A stretch of DNA of 64,000 nt from Actinomadura pelletieri DSM 43383 (GTDB lineage: Bacteria > Actinomycetota > Actinomycetes > Streptosporangiales > Streptosporangiaceae). The notes under the pieces are model-generated. The model saw only the letters and a program-made list of their open reading frames with translations. It was not told the DNA's origin and made no database searches. Below, piece after piece: positions 1-8,616 of the stretch; within the stretch, counting starts at the first letter, position 1; the number at the start of each line of letters is the position of its first letter. The position numbers and the translations under genes are program-made. The stretch covers positions 62,001-126,000 of the forward strand of contig NZ_RBWU01000004.1 in assembly GCF_003634705.1 (NCBI RefSeq), in the 5' to 3' direction.

Positions 1-444
1 ATCGGTCCAGGGGAACGAGCCGTCCGCGCGTCCCGCCGCGAGGATCTCCGCGATGATCGTCTCCTGCTCGGCGGTGACACGTCCCCGCTCCCCGGCGTAG
101 CCACGGGCGCGGACCGTCTCACCGGAGGCGAGCGCGAGAACCCTCTCGCGACGCTCGTCCGCGGTGATCGCCAGCATCCCCGCGATCAGCGCGGTCAGCG
201 CCTCGGCCGGGGACGCGGCGGAGGCGGCGAGCTCCCGCAGCTCGGTCATCACCCGGGTGCTGTCCCGGCGGAACAGCGCCAGCAGCAGCGCGTCCTTGGA
301 CTCGAAGTGCCGGTAGAACGCGCGGGTCGACAGGCCCGCCGCGGCCAGGATGTCGGTGATGGACACCGAGGCGCCGCGCGCCTCCGCGAGGCACCGGTAC
401 GCGGCGTCGATGATGCGCGCCCTCTCGGCGGGCTGACCGGGCAC
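1..444 (-). CDS. TetR-family transcriptional regulator (3' end outside window)
   Basis: This is the N-terminal ~148 residues of a TetR-type repressor, running off the left edge. The helix-turn-helix is clear near residues 10-50 (ITDILAAAGLSTRAFYRHF, then ESKDALLLALF). I chose the GTG at 444 because a GGAGAGG-type ribosome site lies just upstream and the homology begins immediately after it. The ligand-binding domain is incomplete, so the ligand cannot be inferred. It lies downstream, on the same strand, of the formate-dehydrogenase-like subunit genes with a 40-bp gap, so it may be co-transcribed with them. Confidence 0.85.
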   Translation of the reverse strand, partial: MPGQPAERARIIDAAYRCLAEARGASVSITDILAAAGLSTRAFYRHFESKDALLLALFRRDSTRVMTELRELAASAASPAEALTALIAGMLAITADERRERVLALASGETVRARGYAGERGRVTAEQETIIAEILAAGRADGSFPWTD

Positions 445-484
445 GGGCAGGGCCCCTCTCCTGTGCCTCCAGTGAGGGGCCAGC

Positions 485-1510
485 CTACCCAGCGGCGGCC
501 CGGAGCCGCTCCCGTTGTGGAATCACGGTGTACTTGGGGTCCCGCGCCGACTGGACTCCCGCGTGGAAGACGCCGAAGCGGGTGCAGGCCGAGCCCGCCA
601 GCAGCGCCGCCCCGGCGAGCGCCGCCGCGGCGCGGTGGCGCCCGCCGAGCACGGCGCCGGTGGCCCCCGCGACCGACAGGATGTCGGCCGCGCGCAGGAG
701 CTTGCCGGCCCTGCCCGTCGTGTACGTCTCGGCGACCATCCCCATGCGACGCCGCATCACCTTCGCCGACGCCAGTTCCAGGGCCGTGCCGAGAACCGCC
801 GCGGTGCGCATCGGCCCCGTCTCGCCGACCGGGCCCGCGACCAGCGCCATGCCGGACGCGGCGGCCGTGGCCGAACCGGCGAACACGAACGGCAGCTCGC
901 GGTGCGCCTCGTGCCACCCGGGCACGGCCGTGTCGGCGGCCAGCACGGCGGTGTAGGTGGCGACGACCGGCCCCAGCGCCGCGGCCCCGGCGGTGGCGGC
1001 CCGGCCGAGCCGCGGCCCCCATCCGGTCACGTCCAGGACGGCGGCACCGCCCACGGCGGGACCGTAGGCGGCCAGCAGCCAGGAACCCATGCTCATCGGC
1101 GACGTCGGCTTCATGACCCGCAGCATGTTGGCGAACCGTTCGGGCCGTCCGAGGTCGTGGATCAACGCGGCGGTCGACCCGCCGAGGGCGGCGAGCGAGG
1201 AGATCTTCAGTGCCCGTGCGACGCGGGGACGGCCGGTGAACCCCGCGCCCGCGGCCAGCACCGAACCCGCCCCGGCGAGACCGCCGAGGAAGAAGTACCC
1301 GGCGACGTCGAACGACTTCCAGACGGGCGGGTTCAGGATCGGCTTGCCGTAGTAGGACGTGAACTCGGCCTCCGGCACCATCGCCTTCTCGCCCCGGTTC
1401 TTACCCCGCCCCCGGCGGCGGTGCCGCACGCCCTCACCGACCCGGGCCTTCCGCATGTCCTTCCCGCCCGTGCTCTCGCTCGTGTTCCCAGGCGGGTCCG
1501 GGTCGCTCAT
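485..1510 (-). CDS. NrfD/PsrC-type membrane subunit of a formate-dehydrogenase-like oxidoreductase
   Basis: A 341-residue multi-pass membrane protein of the NrfD/polysulfide-reductase membrane-subunit family, which normally anchors an Fe-S subunit and passes electrons to the quinone pool. After a basic N-terminus comes YYGKPILNPPVWK and then a run of hydrophobic helices including GYFFLGGLAGAGSVLAAGA, with a conserved-type stretch IHDLGRPERFANMLRVMKP. The start at 1510 overlaps the stop of the Fe-S gene as ATGA, which implies translational coupling. A longer open frame upstream is not used because it runs through the Fe-S gene in another frame. Known actinobacterial operons place this gene after the catalytic and Fe-S subunits. 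Here the catalytic subunit is missing from the window. Confidence 0.85.
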   Translation of the reverse strand: MSDPDPPGNTSESTGGKDMRKARVGEGVRHRRRGRGKNRGEKAMVPEAEFTSYYGKPILNPPVWKSFDVAGYFFLGGLAGAGSVLAAGAGFTGRPRVARALKISSLAALGGSTAALIHDLGRPERFANMLRVMKPTSPMSMGSWLLAAYGPAVGGAAVLDVTGWGPRLGRAATAGAAALGPVVATYTAVLAADTAVPGWHEAHRELPFVFAGSATAAASGMALVAGPVGETGPMRTAAVLGTALELASAKVMRRRMGMVAETYTTGRAGKLLRAADILSVAGATGAVLGGRHRAAAALAGAALLAGSACTRFGVFHAGVQSARDPKYTVIPQRERLRAAAG

Positions 1511-2346
1511 CGTCCGCCTCCCGCGCGGCCGTGGACGGCGAAGACCGCGGCGAGCCCGCCGAGCAGCGTGGCGGCGGCCATCCCCGCGTGCTTCCACATG
1601 GACGGCAGGTCGCGCGTGGTGACGACGGGATCGGGTGGCAGCCCGTACACCTCCGGCTCGTCCAGCAGGAGGAAGAACGCGCCGTCGCCGCCGACACCGT
1701 CGTCCGGGTCGTGACCGTACAGGCGCGCGTCGTCGACACCGAGTTCGTGCAGCTGGTCGACGCGCATCGCGGCGCGCTCGCGCAGTTCGTCGAGGGGGCC
1801 GTACTGGATGGAGTCGGTGGGGCACGCCTTCGCGCACGCCGGTTCCATCCCGACGCCGATCCGGTCGTAGCACATCGTGCACTTCCACGCGCGCCCGTCG
1901 CCCTTGCGCTGGTCGATGACGCCGTAGGGGCAGGCCGGGATGCAGTACCCGCAGCCGTTACAGATGTCCTCCTGGACGACGACGGTGCCGAACTCCGTCC
2001 GGAACAGCGAACCGGTCGGGCAGACGTCCAGGCAACCGGCGCGTGTGCAGTGCTTGCAGACGTCGGACGCCATCAGCCAGCGCATGTCGCTGTCGGCCCG
2101 GCCCACAGGCTTGTCCTGCTCGATGAACGCGACGTGCCGCCAGGTGTCGGCGCCGAGGCCCTGGGTGTTGTCGTAGGACATGCCGGTGAACTCCAGCCCG
2201 TCCTCGGGCACGGCGTTCCACTCCTTGCACGCCACCTCGCACGCCTTGCACCCGATGCACACCGACGTGTCGGTGAAGAACCCCATCCGCGGCGTCGCGT
2301 CGGGTTCGGCTCCGGCGAGCAGGTTCCGTCCGACCAGACCTCCCAT
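1507..2346 (-). CDS. Four-cluster ferredoxin subunit, formate-dehydrogenase beta type
   Basis: A 279-residue electron-transfer subunit of the DMSO-reductase/formate-dehydrogenase beta family. Four cysteine groups that would bind four [4Fe-4S] clusters are visible in order: CIGCKACEVAC, CKHCTRAGCLDVC, CNGCGYCIPAC and CTMC with a later CAKAC. A hydrophobic segment near the C-terminus (AGMAAATLLGGLAAVFAVHG) could be a membrane anchor like that of E. coli FdnH. The start is supported by a GGAGG seven bases upstream. It is coupled to the NrfD-type gene by a 4-bp overlap. The gene 44 bp upstream on the same strand is an adenylation/acyltransferase fusion rather than the expected molybdenum catalytic subunit, so this Fe-S/NrfD pair is orphaned here. 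The electron donor is therefore not certain to be formate. Confidence 0.88.
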   Translation of the reverse strand: MGGLVGRNLLAGAEPDATPRMGFFTDTSVCIGCKACEVACKEWNAVPEDGLEFTGMSYDNTQGLGADTWRHVAFIEQDKPVGRADSDMRWLMASDVCKHCTRAGCLDVCPTGSLFRTEFGTVVVQEDICNGCGYCIPACPYGVIDQRKGDGRAWKCTMCYDRIGVGMEPACAKACPTDSIQYGPLDELRERAAMRVDQLHELGVDDARLYGHDPDDGVGGDGAFFLLLDEPEVYGLPPDPVVTTRDLPSMWKHAGMAAATLLGGLAAVFAVHGRAGGGR

Positions 2347-2391
2347 GCCACCACCTCCGTCCCACGGTGCGCCTTCCCGCCGACACGCTCC

Positions 2392-4926
2392 CTACACCCG
2401 TTCGAGCCGCCGTCGGTCGCGCGGCGGGTGTCGCCTCGTCGGCGAACCGGATCGCGTCGTCCCGCCGGTTCGCCGTGTCGCATGGCGGACGGCCCTCGTG
2501 GCGACGGCGGTGTAGGCCAGGCCCGCCGCGAGCGAGGCGAGCAGGGCCAGGAGTTCGGAGCGCTCCTCGAGCAGCGGGTAGACCTGCCAGTGAACCAGGT
2601 AGACGTAGAGCGATCCGGCTGCCAGCAGGGCGGTGAGGCGGTTGAGCCAGGCGGTGCTCGGCAAGAGCGGGAGCCAGATCAGCAGGCTCACGCCGACGAT
2701 GAGGACGGTCGTCCTGAGCTGTTCGTCCGGGCCGAAGTATCCGGGGATCGTGGCCAGGCCGATCGCGGTCACCAGGAGGCGTCGGCCCATGCCGGTCGCC
2801 TTCGCCGCGGCCCAGCCGAGGGGGAACATCCACAGTGCGGTGATCGCGTCCGGCAGGTTCGTGAGGCCGGCGAAGTCGTAGCGGACGACCAGCGTGGCCA
2901 GCAGAACGCCGAGGGCGAAGGTGAAGGGCGAGCGTCGTTCCAGCCTGTCCACGGCCGGGACGCCGAGCCACGCGGCCATGGCGAGCAGAACGTAGACGAT
3001 CACCTCGATGAACCAGTAGTTGCTGTTGTGCCCGGTCGCGCTCTTCAGCAGCAGCGCGTCGACCAGGTGGTAGTCGGCGGTGAGGAGCGCCGCGAGGACG
3101 ATCCAGACGACGCTCGGCACGGCGATCCGGGCCAGTGTGCCCAGGACGTGCCGGCGGCGCTCGGCCCGTCCCGCGGAGGTGAGGTGGAAGCGGGCGAAGT
3201 TGTGGCCCGCCACCGCCAGCAGGACGTGTGCCCCGCCCTGGATCCAGAACAGGCCGATGTGGGAGCCGACGATGAGGACGATCGCGGTGGCGCGCAGCGC
3301 GATGCCCGTCTCCAGAGTCCGCAGCCTGGTGCCGCGGGCCGTGCGTCGCAGGTCGCGGATGCGCCGTGTGGGCCAGTCCGGGGGAAGGTGGCCGAGGGCC
3401 TCCTCCAGTTTCAGCGACATCTCCACATAGGACAGCGAGTCGCCCCCGAGGCCCACGAAGGTGTCGTTCTCGGTGACGCCGGGATGGTCCAGGATCTCGG
3501 CGTACAGATGGCACAGGTCCGTGGTGGGCACCGGTTCGGCGCGGGCCAGCCGGAGCACGGCACCGTGGTCGGGCTTTCCGGTGGGGAGTCGGGGCAGGGC
3601 GGGCAGGACGTGCACGCTGACCGCCCTGGCGGGCAGGCCGCATTCGGCCGCGACCAGTCGCCGGACGCTCCGGGCGGCGGTGTCGCCGGTGACGGCCACG
3701 ACCAGTCCCGTGTCGTCGCCGGCGCAGCACGCGGTCAGGCCGTGTCCGGCGAGCGTCTCCTCGACGCGCTGGAGGTCGATCCTCAGGCCATAGGGCTTGG
3801 CGAACCTGCTGCGGCGTCCGACGATCTGGTACAGCCCGCCCGGGAGGCGCCGCGCGACGTCGCCGGTGCGCAGTTCGTCGACGGTGCGGCCCAGGGCCAG
3901 GTCGGTGGGGTGCTCGGCGTATCCGAGCATGACGTTCGGTCCCGTGTACACGAGTTCGCCGGTGTCGGGTCCGGGGACGTCCGGCAGCGGCTCCAGCCGG
4001 AAGGAGCCGCCCGGGATCGGGACGCCGATCGCCTCCGGATGACGGGACGCCAGGTCGGGCGGCAGGTAGGCCATGCGGGCGGTCGCCTCGGTCTGGCCGT
4101 ACATGACGACCAGGTTCCAGCCGTGCCGCCGCCCGAGCGCCGCGTAGCGTTCCACCTGAGCGGGTGGAAGCCGTCCGCCGGCCTGGGTGACACAGCGCAG
4201 GTCCGGCAGCCGCATGTCGGCGAAGCCCACCCGGTCCAGCAGTTCGAAGGTGTAGGGGATGCCCGCGAGCGTCGTGCCACGGGCGTCGCGGAACAGCGTC
4301 CAGAAGCGGTCGTCGCTCACCGAGAGGTCGGTGAGGACGAGGCCCGCCCCCCGATGGAGGTGGCTGTTGATGACCGACAAACCGTAGCAGTAGTAGATCG
4401 GCAGCGTCGTGGCGGCGCGGTCGTCGCCACGGATGCCCAGCGAGACGGCGATGGACGCGGCGTTCGCCTGCAGGTTCTCGTGCGACAGCCGGACGAGCTT
4501 CGGTGAGCCCGTGGAGCCGGACGTGCTGAGCAGCAGCGCGAGGTCGGGGTGCGGCGTGTGCGCGGTGCCCGTGCGTCGCTCGTCGAGCGTCCCGTCCGGG
4601 TGGGCCACGACGTCCGGGTCGTAGGTGTCGGTCAGTGACCGCAGGAAGTCGGGCCGGTCGTGCGGTGCGAGCAGGACGGGATGCCCGAACGCCAGCGCCG
4701 CCAGATAGACGACGAGGGTGTCGACGGTGTTGGCGCCGCCGAGCAGGACGAGTCGCCGTCCGGTGCCGAGCCGCCGTCCGGTGGCCGCCACCCGGTCGGC
4801 GAGTTCACGGTAGGAGAGTGCGCCCTCGGCGGTGATGACCGCCGTGCGGTCGCCGTGCGCGGCGAGGTCGCGGGCGAAGGGGACGACCGCGGGCACCTTG
4901 GGGTGGGGGTTGCTCACGCTGGGCAT
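2392..4926 (-). CDS. Adenylate-forming enzyme - carrier domain - membrane acyltransferase fusion
   Basis: An 844-residue three-part protein. Residues ~1-460 are an AMP-binding (adenylation) domain with STSGSTGSPK at 134-143, YGQTEATARM at ~276-285, a GDVARR motif and the C-terminal lysine motif LPTGKPD (Lys451). Residues ~468-525 are a phosphopantetheine carrier domain with GGDSLSY (Ser497 as attachment site). Residues ~535-820 form about ten membrane helices resembling the acyltransferase-3 family (GSHIGLFW near helix one, later YFIEV-like and YLVHWQ stretches). By family logic it would activate a carboxylic acid, load it on the carrier and transfer it to an acceptor at the membrane. Substrate and product are unknown. 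The start at ATG 4926 lies one base from an iron box, so iron starvation probably induces it, divergently from an Fe(III) transporter. A GTG at 4917 is an alternative start. Confidence 0.82.
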   Translation of the reverse strand: MPSVSNPHPKVPAVVPFARDLAAHGDRTAVITAEGALSYRELADRVAATGRRLGTGRRLVLLGGANTVDTLVVYLAALAFGHPVLLAPHDRPDFLRSLTDTYDPDVVAHPDGTLDERRTGTAHTPHPDLALLLSTSGSTGSPKLVRLSHENLQANAASIAVSLGIRGDDRAATTLPIYYCYGLSVINSHLHRGAGLVLTDLSVSDDRFWTLFRDARGTTLAGIPYTFELLDRVGFADMRLPDLRCVTQAGGRLPPAQVERYAALGRRHGWNLVVMYGQTEATARMAYLPPDLASRHPEAIGVPIPGGSFRLEPLPDVPGPDTGELVYTGPNVMLGYAEHPTDLALGRTVDELRTGDVARRLPGGLYQIVGRRSRFAKPYGLRIDLQRVEETLAGHGLTACCAGDDTGLVVAVTGDTAARSVRRLVAAECGLPARAVSVHVLPALPRLPTGKPDHGAVLRLARAEPVPTTDLCHLYAEILDHPGVTENDTFVGLGGDSLSYVEMSLKLEEALGHLPPDWPTRRIRDLRRTARGTRLRTLETGIALRATAIVLIVGSHIGLFWIQGGAHVLLAVAGHNFARFHLTSAGRAERRRHVLGTLARIAVPSVVWIVLAALLTADYHLVDALLLKSATGHNSNYWFIEVIVYVLLAMAAWLGVPAVDRLERRSPFTFALGVLLATLVVRYDFAGLTNLPDAITALWMFPLGWAAAKATGMGRRLLVTAIGLATIPGYFGPDEQLRTTVLIVGVSLLIWLPLLPSTAWLNRLTALLAAGSLYVYLVHWQVYPLLEERSELLALLASLAAGLAYTAVATRAVRHATRRTGGTTRSGSPTRRHPPRDRRRLERV

Positions 4927-4927
4927 C

Positions 4928-4946
4928 TTAGGTAAGGCTAATCTAA
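4928..4946. promoter_or_regulatory. Iron box (IdeR/DmdR-type operator) between divergent iron genes
   Basis: The 19-bp TTAGGTAAGGCTAATCTAA closely fits the palindromic consensus TTAGGTTAGGCTAACCTAA bound by iron-loaded IdeR/DmdR/DtxR repressors in actinobacteria. It lies between the adenylation/acyltransferase gene (one base from its ATG at 4926) and the Fe(III) ABC transporter operon (38 bp before its ATG at 4985), so one site can control both. AT-rich hexamers inside it (TAGATT on the minus strand, TAATCT on the plus strand) could serve as -10 elements. Confidence 0.85.
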
Positions 4947-4984
4947 ACGACAATTCCCTCTTCGATCCCCCCTTCGAGGAAAGC

Positions 4985-6001
4985 ATGCGAAACCCCCTGC
5001 GTCGTTACTCATCCGTTTTGATCTTGACGGCCCTCGTTCTCTCACTCGGGACCGCATGCGGCCTCGGGAGCGACGCCGGTCTGGTCATCTACTCCGGCCG
5101 CAACGAGGGGCTGGTGAAGCCGCTGCTGGAGAAGCTGGAGAAGACCCTCGGCACCGACGTCGAGGTGCGGTACGGCTCCAGCGCCGAACTGGCCGCGCAG
5201 ATCCTGGAGGAGGGGGACAAGTCCAAGGCCGACCTCTTCCTCTCCCAGGACGCCGGTGCGCTCGGAGCCCTGGCGAAGGAGGGGCGCCTGGAGAGACTGC
5301 CCGAGCCGTCCCTCAACAAGGTGCCCGCGAAGTTCCGCGGGAGCGCCGGTGACTGGGTCGGTCTCTCCGGACGCGTCCGCGTGCTGGCCTACAACCCCAA
5401 CCAGGTTTCCAAGGCGCCCGACACCGTGCGCGACCTCGTCAGGCCGGAGTGGAGGGGCAAGGTCGGTTACGCGCCGACCAACGCCTCCTTCCAGGCATTC
5501 GTCACCGGCATGCGCGTCCTGGACGGCGACGAGGCCACGCGCGCCTGGCTCAAGGGCATGAAGGCCAACGGAGTCAAGGCGTACGACAACAACATCGCCG
5601 TGCTGGACGCCGTGAACTCCGGGCAGGTCTCGATCGGACTGATCAACCACTACTACTGGTACGAGAAGGTCGCCGAGAAGGGCGAGGGAGGCGTCACCGC
5701 CAAGCTGCACTACCTTCCGGGCGGCGACCCCGGCGCGCTGATCAACGTCGCGGGTGTCGGAATGCTCAAGGGCAGCGAGCACCGGGCGACCGCTCTCAAG
5801 GCCGTCGACTATCTGCTGGCGAAGGAAGCGCAGACCTACTTCAGCGACGAGACCAAGGAGTACCCGCTGGCCAACGGTGTCGCCGGCACCGTCCCCGGCC
5901 TGCCTCCGCTGGACTCGCTGAAGGCCCCCGAGATCGACCTCGGGAAGCTCGACTCGCTCCAGCAGACCCTGACGATGCTGCGAGAAGCGGGAATGGTCTG
6001 A
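4985..6001 (+). CDS. Iron(III) ABC transporter substrate-binding lipoprotein
   Basis: A 338-residue periplasmic-binding-type protein of the FbpA/FutA Fe(III) family. The N-terminus is a lipoprotein signal (basic RNPLRRY, a hydrophobic stretch, then LGTAC with the lipidation cysteine). The mature part begins LVIYSGRNEGLVKPLLEKLE, typical of the family, and has the LINHYYWYEK segment with paired tyrosines like the Fe-coordinating tyrosines of FbpA homologues. The start ATG is preceded by GAGGA at good spacing. It is the first gene of a three-gene operon behind an iron box. Fe(III) as substrate is well supported by family and regulation, though a chelated form or another metal cannot be excluded. 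Confidence 0.88.
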   Translation: MRNPLRRYSSVLILTALVLSLGTACGLGSDAGLVIYSGRNEGLVKPLLEKLEKTLGTDVEVRYGSSAELAAQILEEGDKSKADLFLSQDAGALGALAKEGRLERLPEPSLNKVPAKFRGSAGDWVGLSGRVRVLAYNPNQVSKAPDTVRDLVRPEWRGKVGYAPTNASFQAFVTGMRVLDGDEATRAWLKGMKANGVKAYDNNIAVLDAVNSGQVSIGLINHYYWYEKVAEKGEGGVTAKLHYLPGGDPGALINVAGVGMLKGSEHRATALKAVDYLLAKEAQTYFSDETKEYPLANGVAGTVPGLPPLDSLKAPEIDLGKLDSLQQTLTMLREAGMV

Positions 6002-6007
6002 GAACCG

Positions 6008-7519
6008 ATGGCGGCGGCCCGCATCCCGAGGAGTCTGCTCGCTCCGGCCTGCCTGGCCGGAGCCTTCGCCCTGCTGCCGCTCGGCTACCTCGCCGTGCGG
6101 GCGCTGGAGCGGGGACCCGACTTCGCCTGGAGCGTCGTCACCACCGGCGGCACCGCGCATCTCCTGGGCCGCAGCCTGGCCCTGGCCTGCGCGGTGGTGG
6201 CGGCCTGCCTCGTGCTGGGCGTCTCACTGGCCTGGCTCACCGTGCGCACGTCCCTGCCCGGCGCCCGCGCCTGGTCGGTGATCGCCACCCTGCCACTGGC
6301 CGTGCCCAGCTACGTGGCCGCCTTCGCGTGGCTGTCGGCCGTGCCGGACCTGTCCGGCTTCACCGGATCGGCACTGGCGCTGACCCTCGTCAGCTACCCC
6401 TACGTCTACCTGCCGGTGGCCGCCGCGCTCCGGGGCATCGACCGCGCGCAGGAGGAGACGTCCCGCTCGCTCGGGTCGGGGTCGGCGCGCACCTTCCTCC
6501 GCGTCGTCCTTCCGCAACTCCGCCCGGCCGCGGCCGGCGGCGGGCTCCTGGTCGCGCTGTACGTCCTGTCCGACTTCGGCGCGGTGTCGCTGATGCGGTA
6601 CGACACGTTCACGCGCGGCATCTACACGTCCTACCAGGCCAGCTTCGACCGCACCCCGGCCGCCGCGCTGAGCGTCGTGCTGGTGGTGATGACCATCGCC
6701 CTCGTCGCCCTGGAGACCCGGACCCGCGGGCGGCGCGGGCACGCCAGGACCGGCGCCGGGACCGCGCGTCCCGCCGTCCCGGCGCCGCTCGGACGGCTCA
6801 CGGTCCCCGCCCTGGCCTGGTGCGGAACGGTCGCCGCGGCCGCCGTCGCGTTCCCGCTGGCCACGCTCGCCTACTGGCTGGCCACCGGGAACCGCTCCAC
6901 CTGGGACACGCCCGGACTCCTGGGCGCCGCGGGCACCACCCTCGGCGTGGCGGCGGCCGGCGCCGCGCTCACCACCGTCCTCGCCCTTCCCGTCGGCGTG
7001 CTCGCGGCCCGCCATCGGGGACGGACCGCCGAGCTGGTCGAACAGGCCGCCTACGCCGGACACGCCCTACCGGGCATCACCGTCGCACTGGCCATGGTCT
7101 TCTTCGCGGTCCGGTACGCCGCCCCGATCTACCAGGAACTGCCGCTGCTGGTCTGCGCCTACGCGGTGCTCTTCCTGCCGGTCGCCGTCGCCGCCACGCG
7201 CGCCGCCGTCCTGCAGGCGCCGCCCGTCCTGGAGGACGTCGCCCGCTCTCTCGGGCGGGGGCCCCTGCGCGTCCTGGGCAGCGTGACCGTGCCGCTGGCC
7301 GCCCCCGGCGTCGCCGCCGGCGCGGCGCTGACCTTCGTGATCTGCATGAAGGAACTGCCGGCCACCCTGCTGCTGCGTCCGACCGGCATGGACACCCTCG
7401 CCACCAGACTGTGGACGGAGACCGGCGTCGGGTCCTACGCCGACGCCGCTCCCTACGCCGCCGCGCTGATCCTGCTCGCCGCCGTACCCTCCTACCTCCT
7501 CGGAAGGCAGCGTCCATGA
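6008..7519 (+). CDS. Iron(III) ABC transporter permease (fused double-domain type)
   Basis: A 503-residue permease carrying two binding-protein-dependent transport domains in one chain, as in FbpB. About twelve hydrophobic helices are visible. The two EAA-type cytoplasmic loops appear as EETSRSLGSGSARTFLRVVLPQ in the first half and LEDVARSLGRGPLRVLGSV in the second. It starts six bases after the substrate-binding gene and its stop overlaps the ATPase start as ATGA, so the three proteins are probably made together. It would form the channel of the Fe(III) importer. Confidence 0.9.
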   Translation: MAAARIPRSLLAPACLAGAFALLPLGYLAVRALERGPDFAWSVVTTGGTAHLLGRSLALACAVVAACLVLGVSLAWLTVRTSLPGARAWSVIATLPLAVPSYVAAFAWLSAVPDLSGFTGSALALTLVSYPYVYLPVAAALRGIDRAQEETSRSLGSGSARTFLRVVLPQLRPAAAGGGLLVALYVLSDFGAVSLMRYDTFTRGIYTSYQASFDRTPAAALSVVLVVMTIALVALETRTRGRRGHARTGAGTARPAVPAPLGRLTVPALAWCGTVAAAAVAFPLATLAYWLATGNRSTWDTPGLLGAAGTTLGVAAAGAALTTVLALPVGVLAARHRGRTAELVEQAAYAGHALPGITVALAMVFFAVRYAAPIYQELPLLVCAYAVLFLPVAVAATRAAVLQAPPVLEDVARSLGRGPLRVLGSVTVPLAAPGVAAGAALTFVICMKELPATLLLRPTGMDTLATRLWTETGVGSYADAAPYAAALILLAAVPSYLLGRQRP

Positions 7520-8616
7520 CCGACCTGCGCATCAAGGGCCTGACCAAGGCGTACGGCGCGGACGCCACCGTCCTGAACGGGCTCGACCTCGACGTTCCGA
7601 GCGGTTCGCTGGCCGCCGTGCTCGGCCCCTCGGGCTGCGGGAAGACCACCCTGCTCCGCGTCATCGCCGGCTTCCTGCGCGCCGACGCGGGCACCGTCAC
7701 CGTGGGCGGACGGACCCTGACCGGCCCCGGAACGCACGTCCCCCCGGAACGCCGCCGCATCGGCATCGTGCCCCAGGAGGGCGCGCTGTTCCCCCACCTG
7801 AGCGTCGCCCGCAACGTCGCCTACGGTGTCGCCGACCGCTCGGCACGCCGCCGTCGCGCCGAGGAGATGCTCGAACTGGTGGGCCTGGCCGGATACGGCG
7901 ACCGGACGCCGCACGAACTGTCCGGCGGTCAGCAGCAGCGCGTCGCCCTGGCCCGCGCCCTGGCCCCCGAGCCCACGCTGGTCCTGCTCGACGAGCCGTT
8001 CAACGCGCTGGACAGCGCGCTGCGCGCCGGAGTACGAGCCGACGTCCGCGCCGCTCTGCGCGCGACCGGCGCCACGGCCGTTCTCGTCACCCACGACCAG
8101 CAGGAGGCCCTGTCCGTCGCCGATCTCGTCGCGGTCATCCACGAAGGGCGAGTCGCGCAGTGCGGCACCCCGCAGGACGTGTACGGCAGCCCCGCCGGCC
8201 CCTGGGTCGCCGGATTCGTCGGCGACGCCGTCCTCCTTCCGGGAACCGCCGCGAACGGCACCGCCACGACCGTGCTCGGCACGGTCGAACTGCGTGCCCC
8301 CGCCGACGTCCCCGGCGACGGCACCGTGATCCTGCGTCCCGAGCAGCTACGGCTCACCGAATCCACCGGAACGGGCGACGGAGGCGCTCCCGGCGGGACG
8401 GTGACCGAGGTGCGCTACTACGGGCACGACGCCATGGTCACCCTCGCCGTGGAGGGGCTCGAACGCCCGGTCGACGTCCGGGTCGTCGGAGACCTGCGCC
8501 TCCGTCCCGGCGACCGGGCCGGCGTCCGCCTCACCGGGCGGGCCGCCTTCCACCCGGCGCCGCCCGAAGAACACCAGGTGGACGGGCTGCTCACCGGGCG
8601 AGGTGGCGGGAGATGA
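7516..8616 (+). CDS. Iron(III) ABC transporter ATP-binding protein
   Basis: A 366-residue ABC ATPase of the FbpC/PotA/CysA type. Walker A is GPSGCGKTT, the signature is LSGGQQQRVALARAL, Walker B is LVLLDEPFNALD and the switch histidine lies in THDQQEAL. A C-terminal TOBE-like extension follows (~235-366). It is coupled to the permease by a 4-bp overlap and closes the iron-box operon. Its last 26 bp overlap the 3' end of the convergent acyl-CoA dehydrogenase gene, leaving no room for a separate intergenic terminator. Confidence 0.92.
   Translation: MTDLRIKGLTKAYGADATVLNGLDLDVPSGSLAAVLGPSGCGKTTLLRVIAGFLRADAGTVTVGGRTLTGPGTHVPPERRRIGIVPQEGALFPHLSVARNVAYGVADRSARRRRAEEMLELVGLAGYGDRTPHELSGGQQQRVALARALAPEPTLVLLDEPFNALDSALRAGVRADVRAALRATGATAVLVTHDQQEALSVADLVAVIHEGRVAQCGTPQDVYGSPAGPWVAGFVGDAVLLPGTAANGTATTVLGTVELRAPADVPGDGTVILRPEQLRLTESTGTGDGGAPGGTVTEVRYYGHDAMVTLAVEGLERPVDVRVVGDLRLRPGDRAGVRLTGRAAFHPAPPEEHQVDGLLTGRGGGR

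Noticed and set aside
1531-4506. Plus-strand open frame of 991 codons
   Set aside because: It lies antisense to the Fe-S and adenylation/acyltransferase genes, is rich in Arg, Gly, Gln and Val as expected of a GC-driven shadow, and shows no domain sequence.
5449-8616. Long frame running through the iron permease region before the ATPase
   Set aside because: Only its last third is the real ABC ATPase, which starts at 7516; the earlier part overlaps the permease in another frame and is low-complexity.
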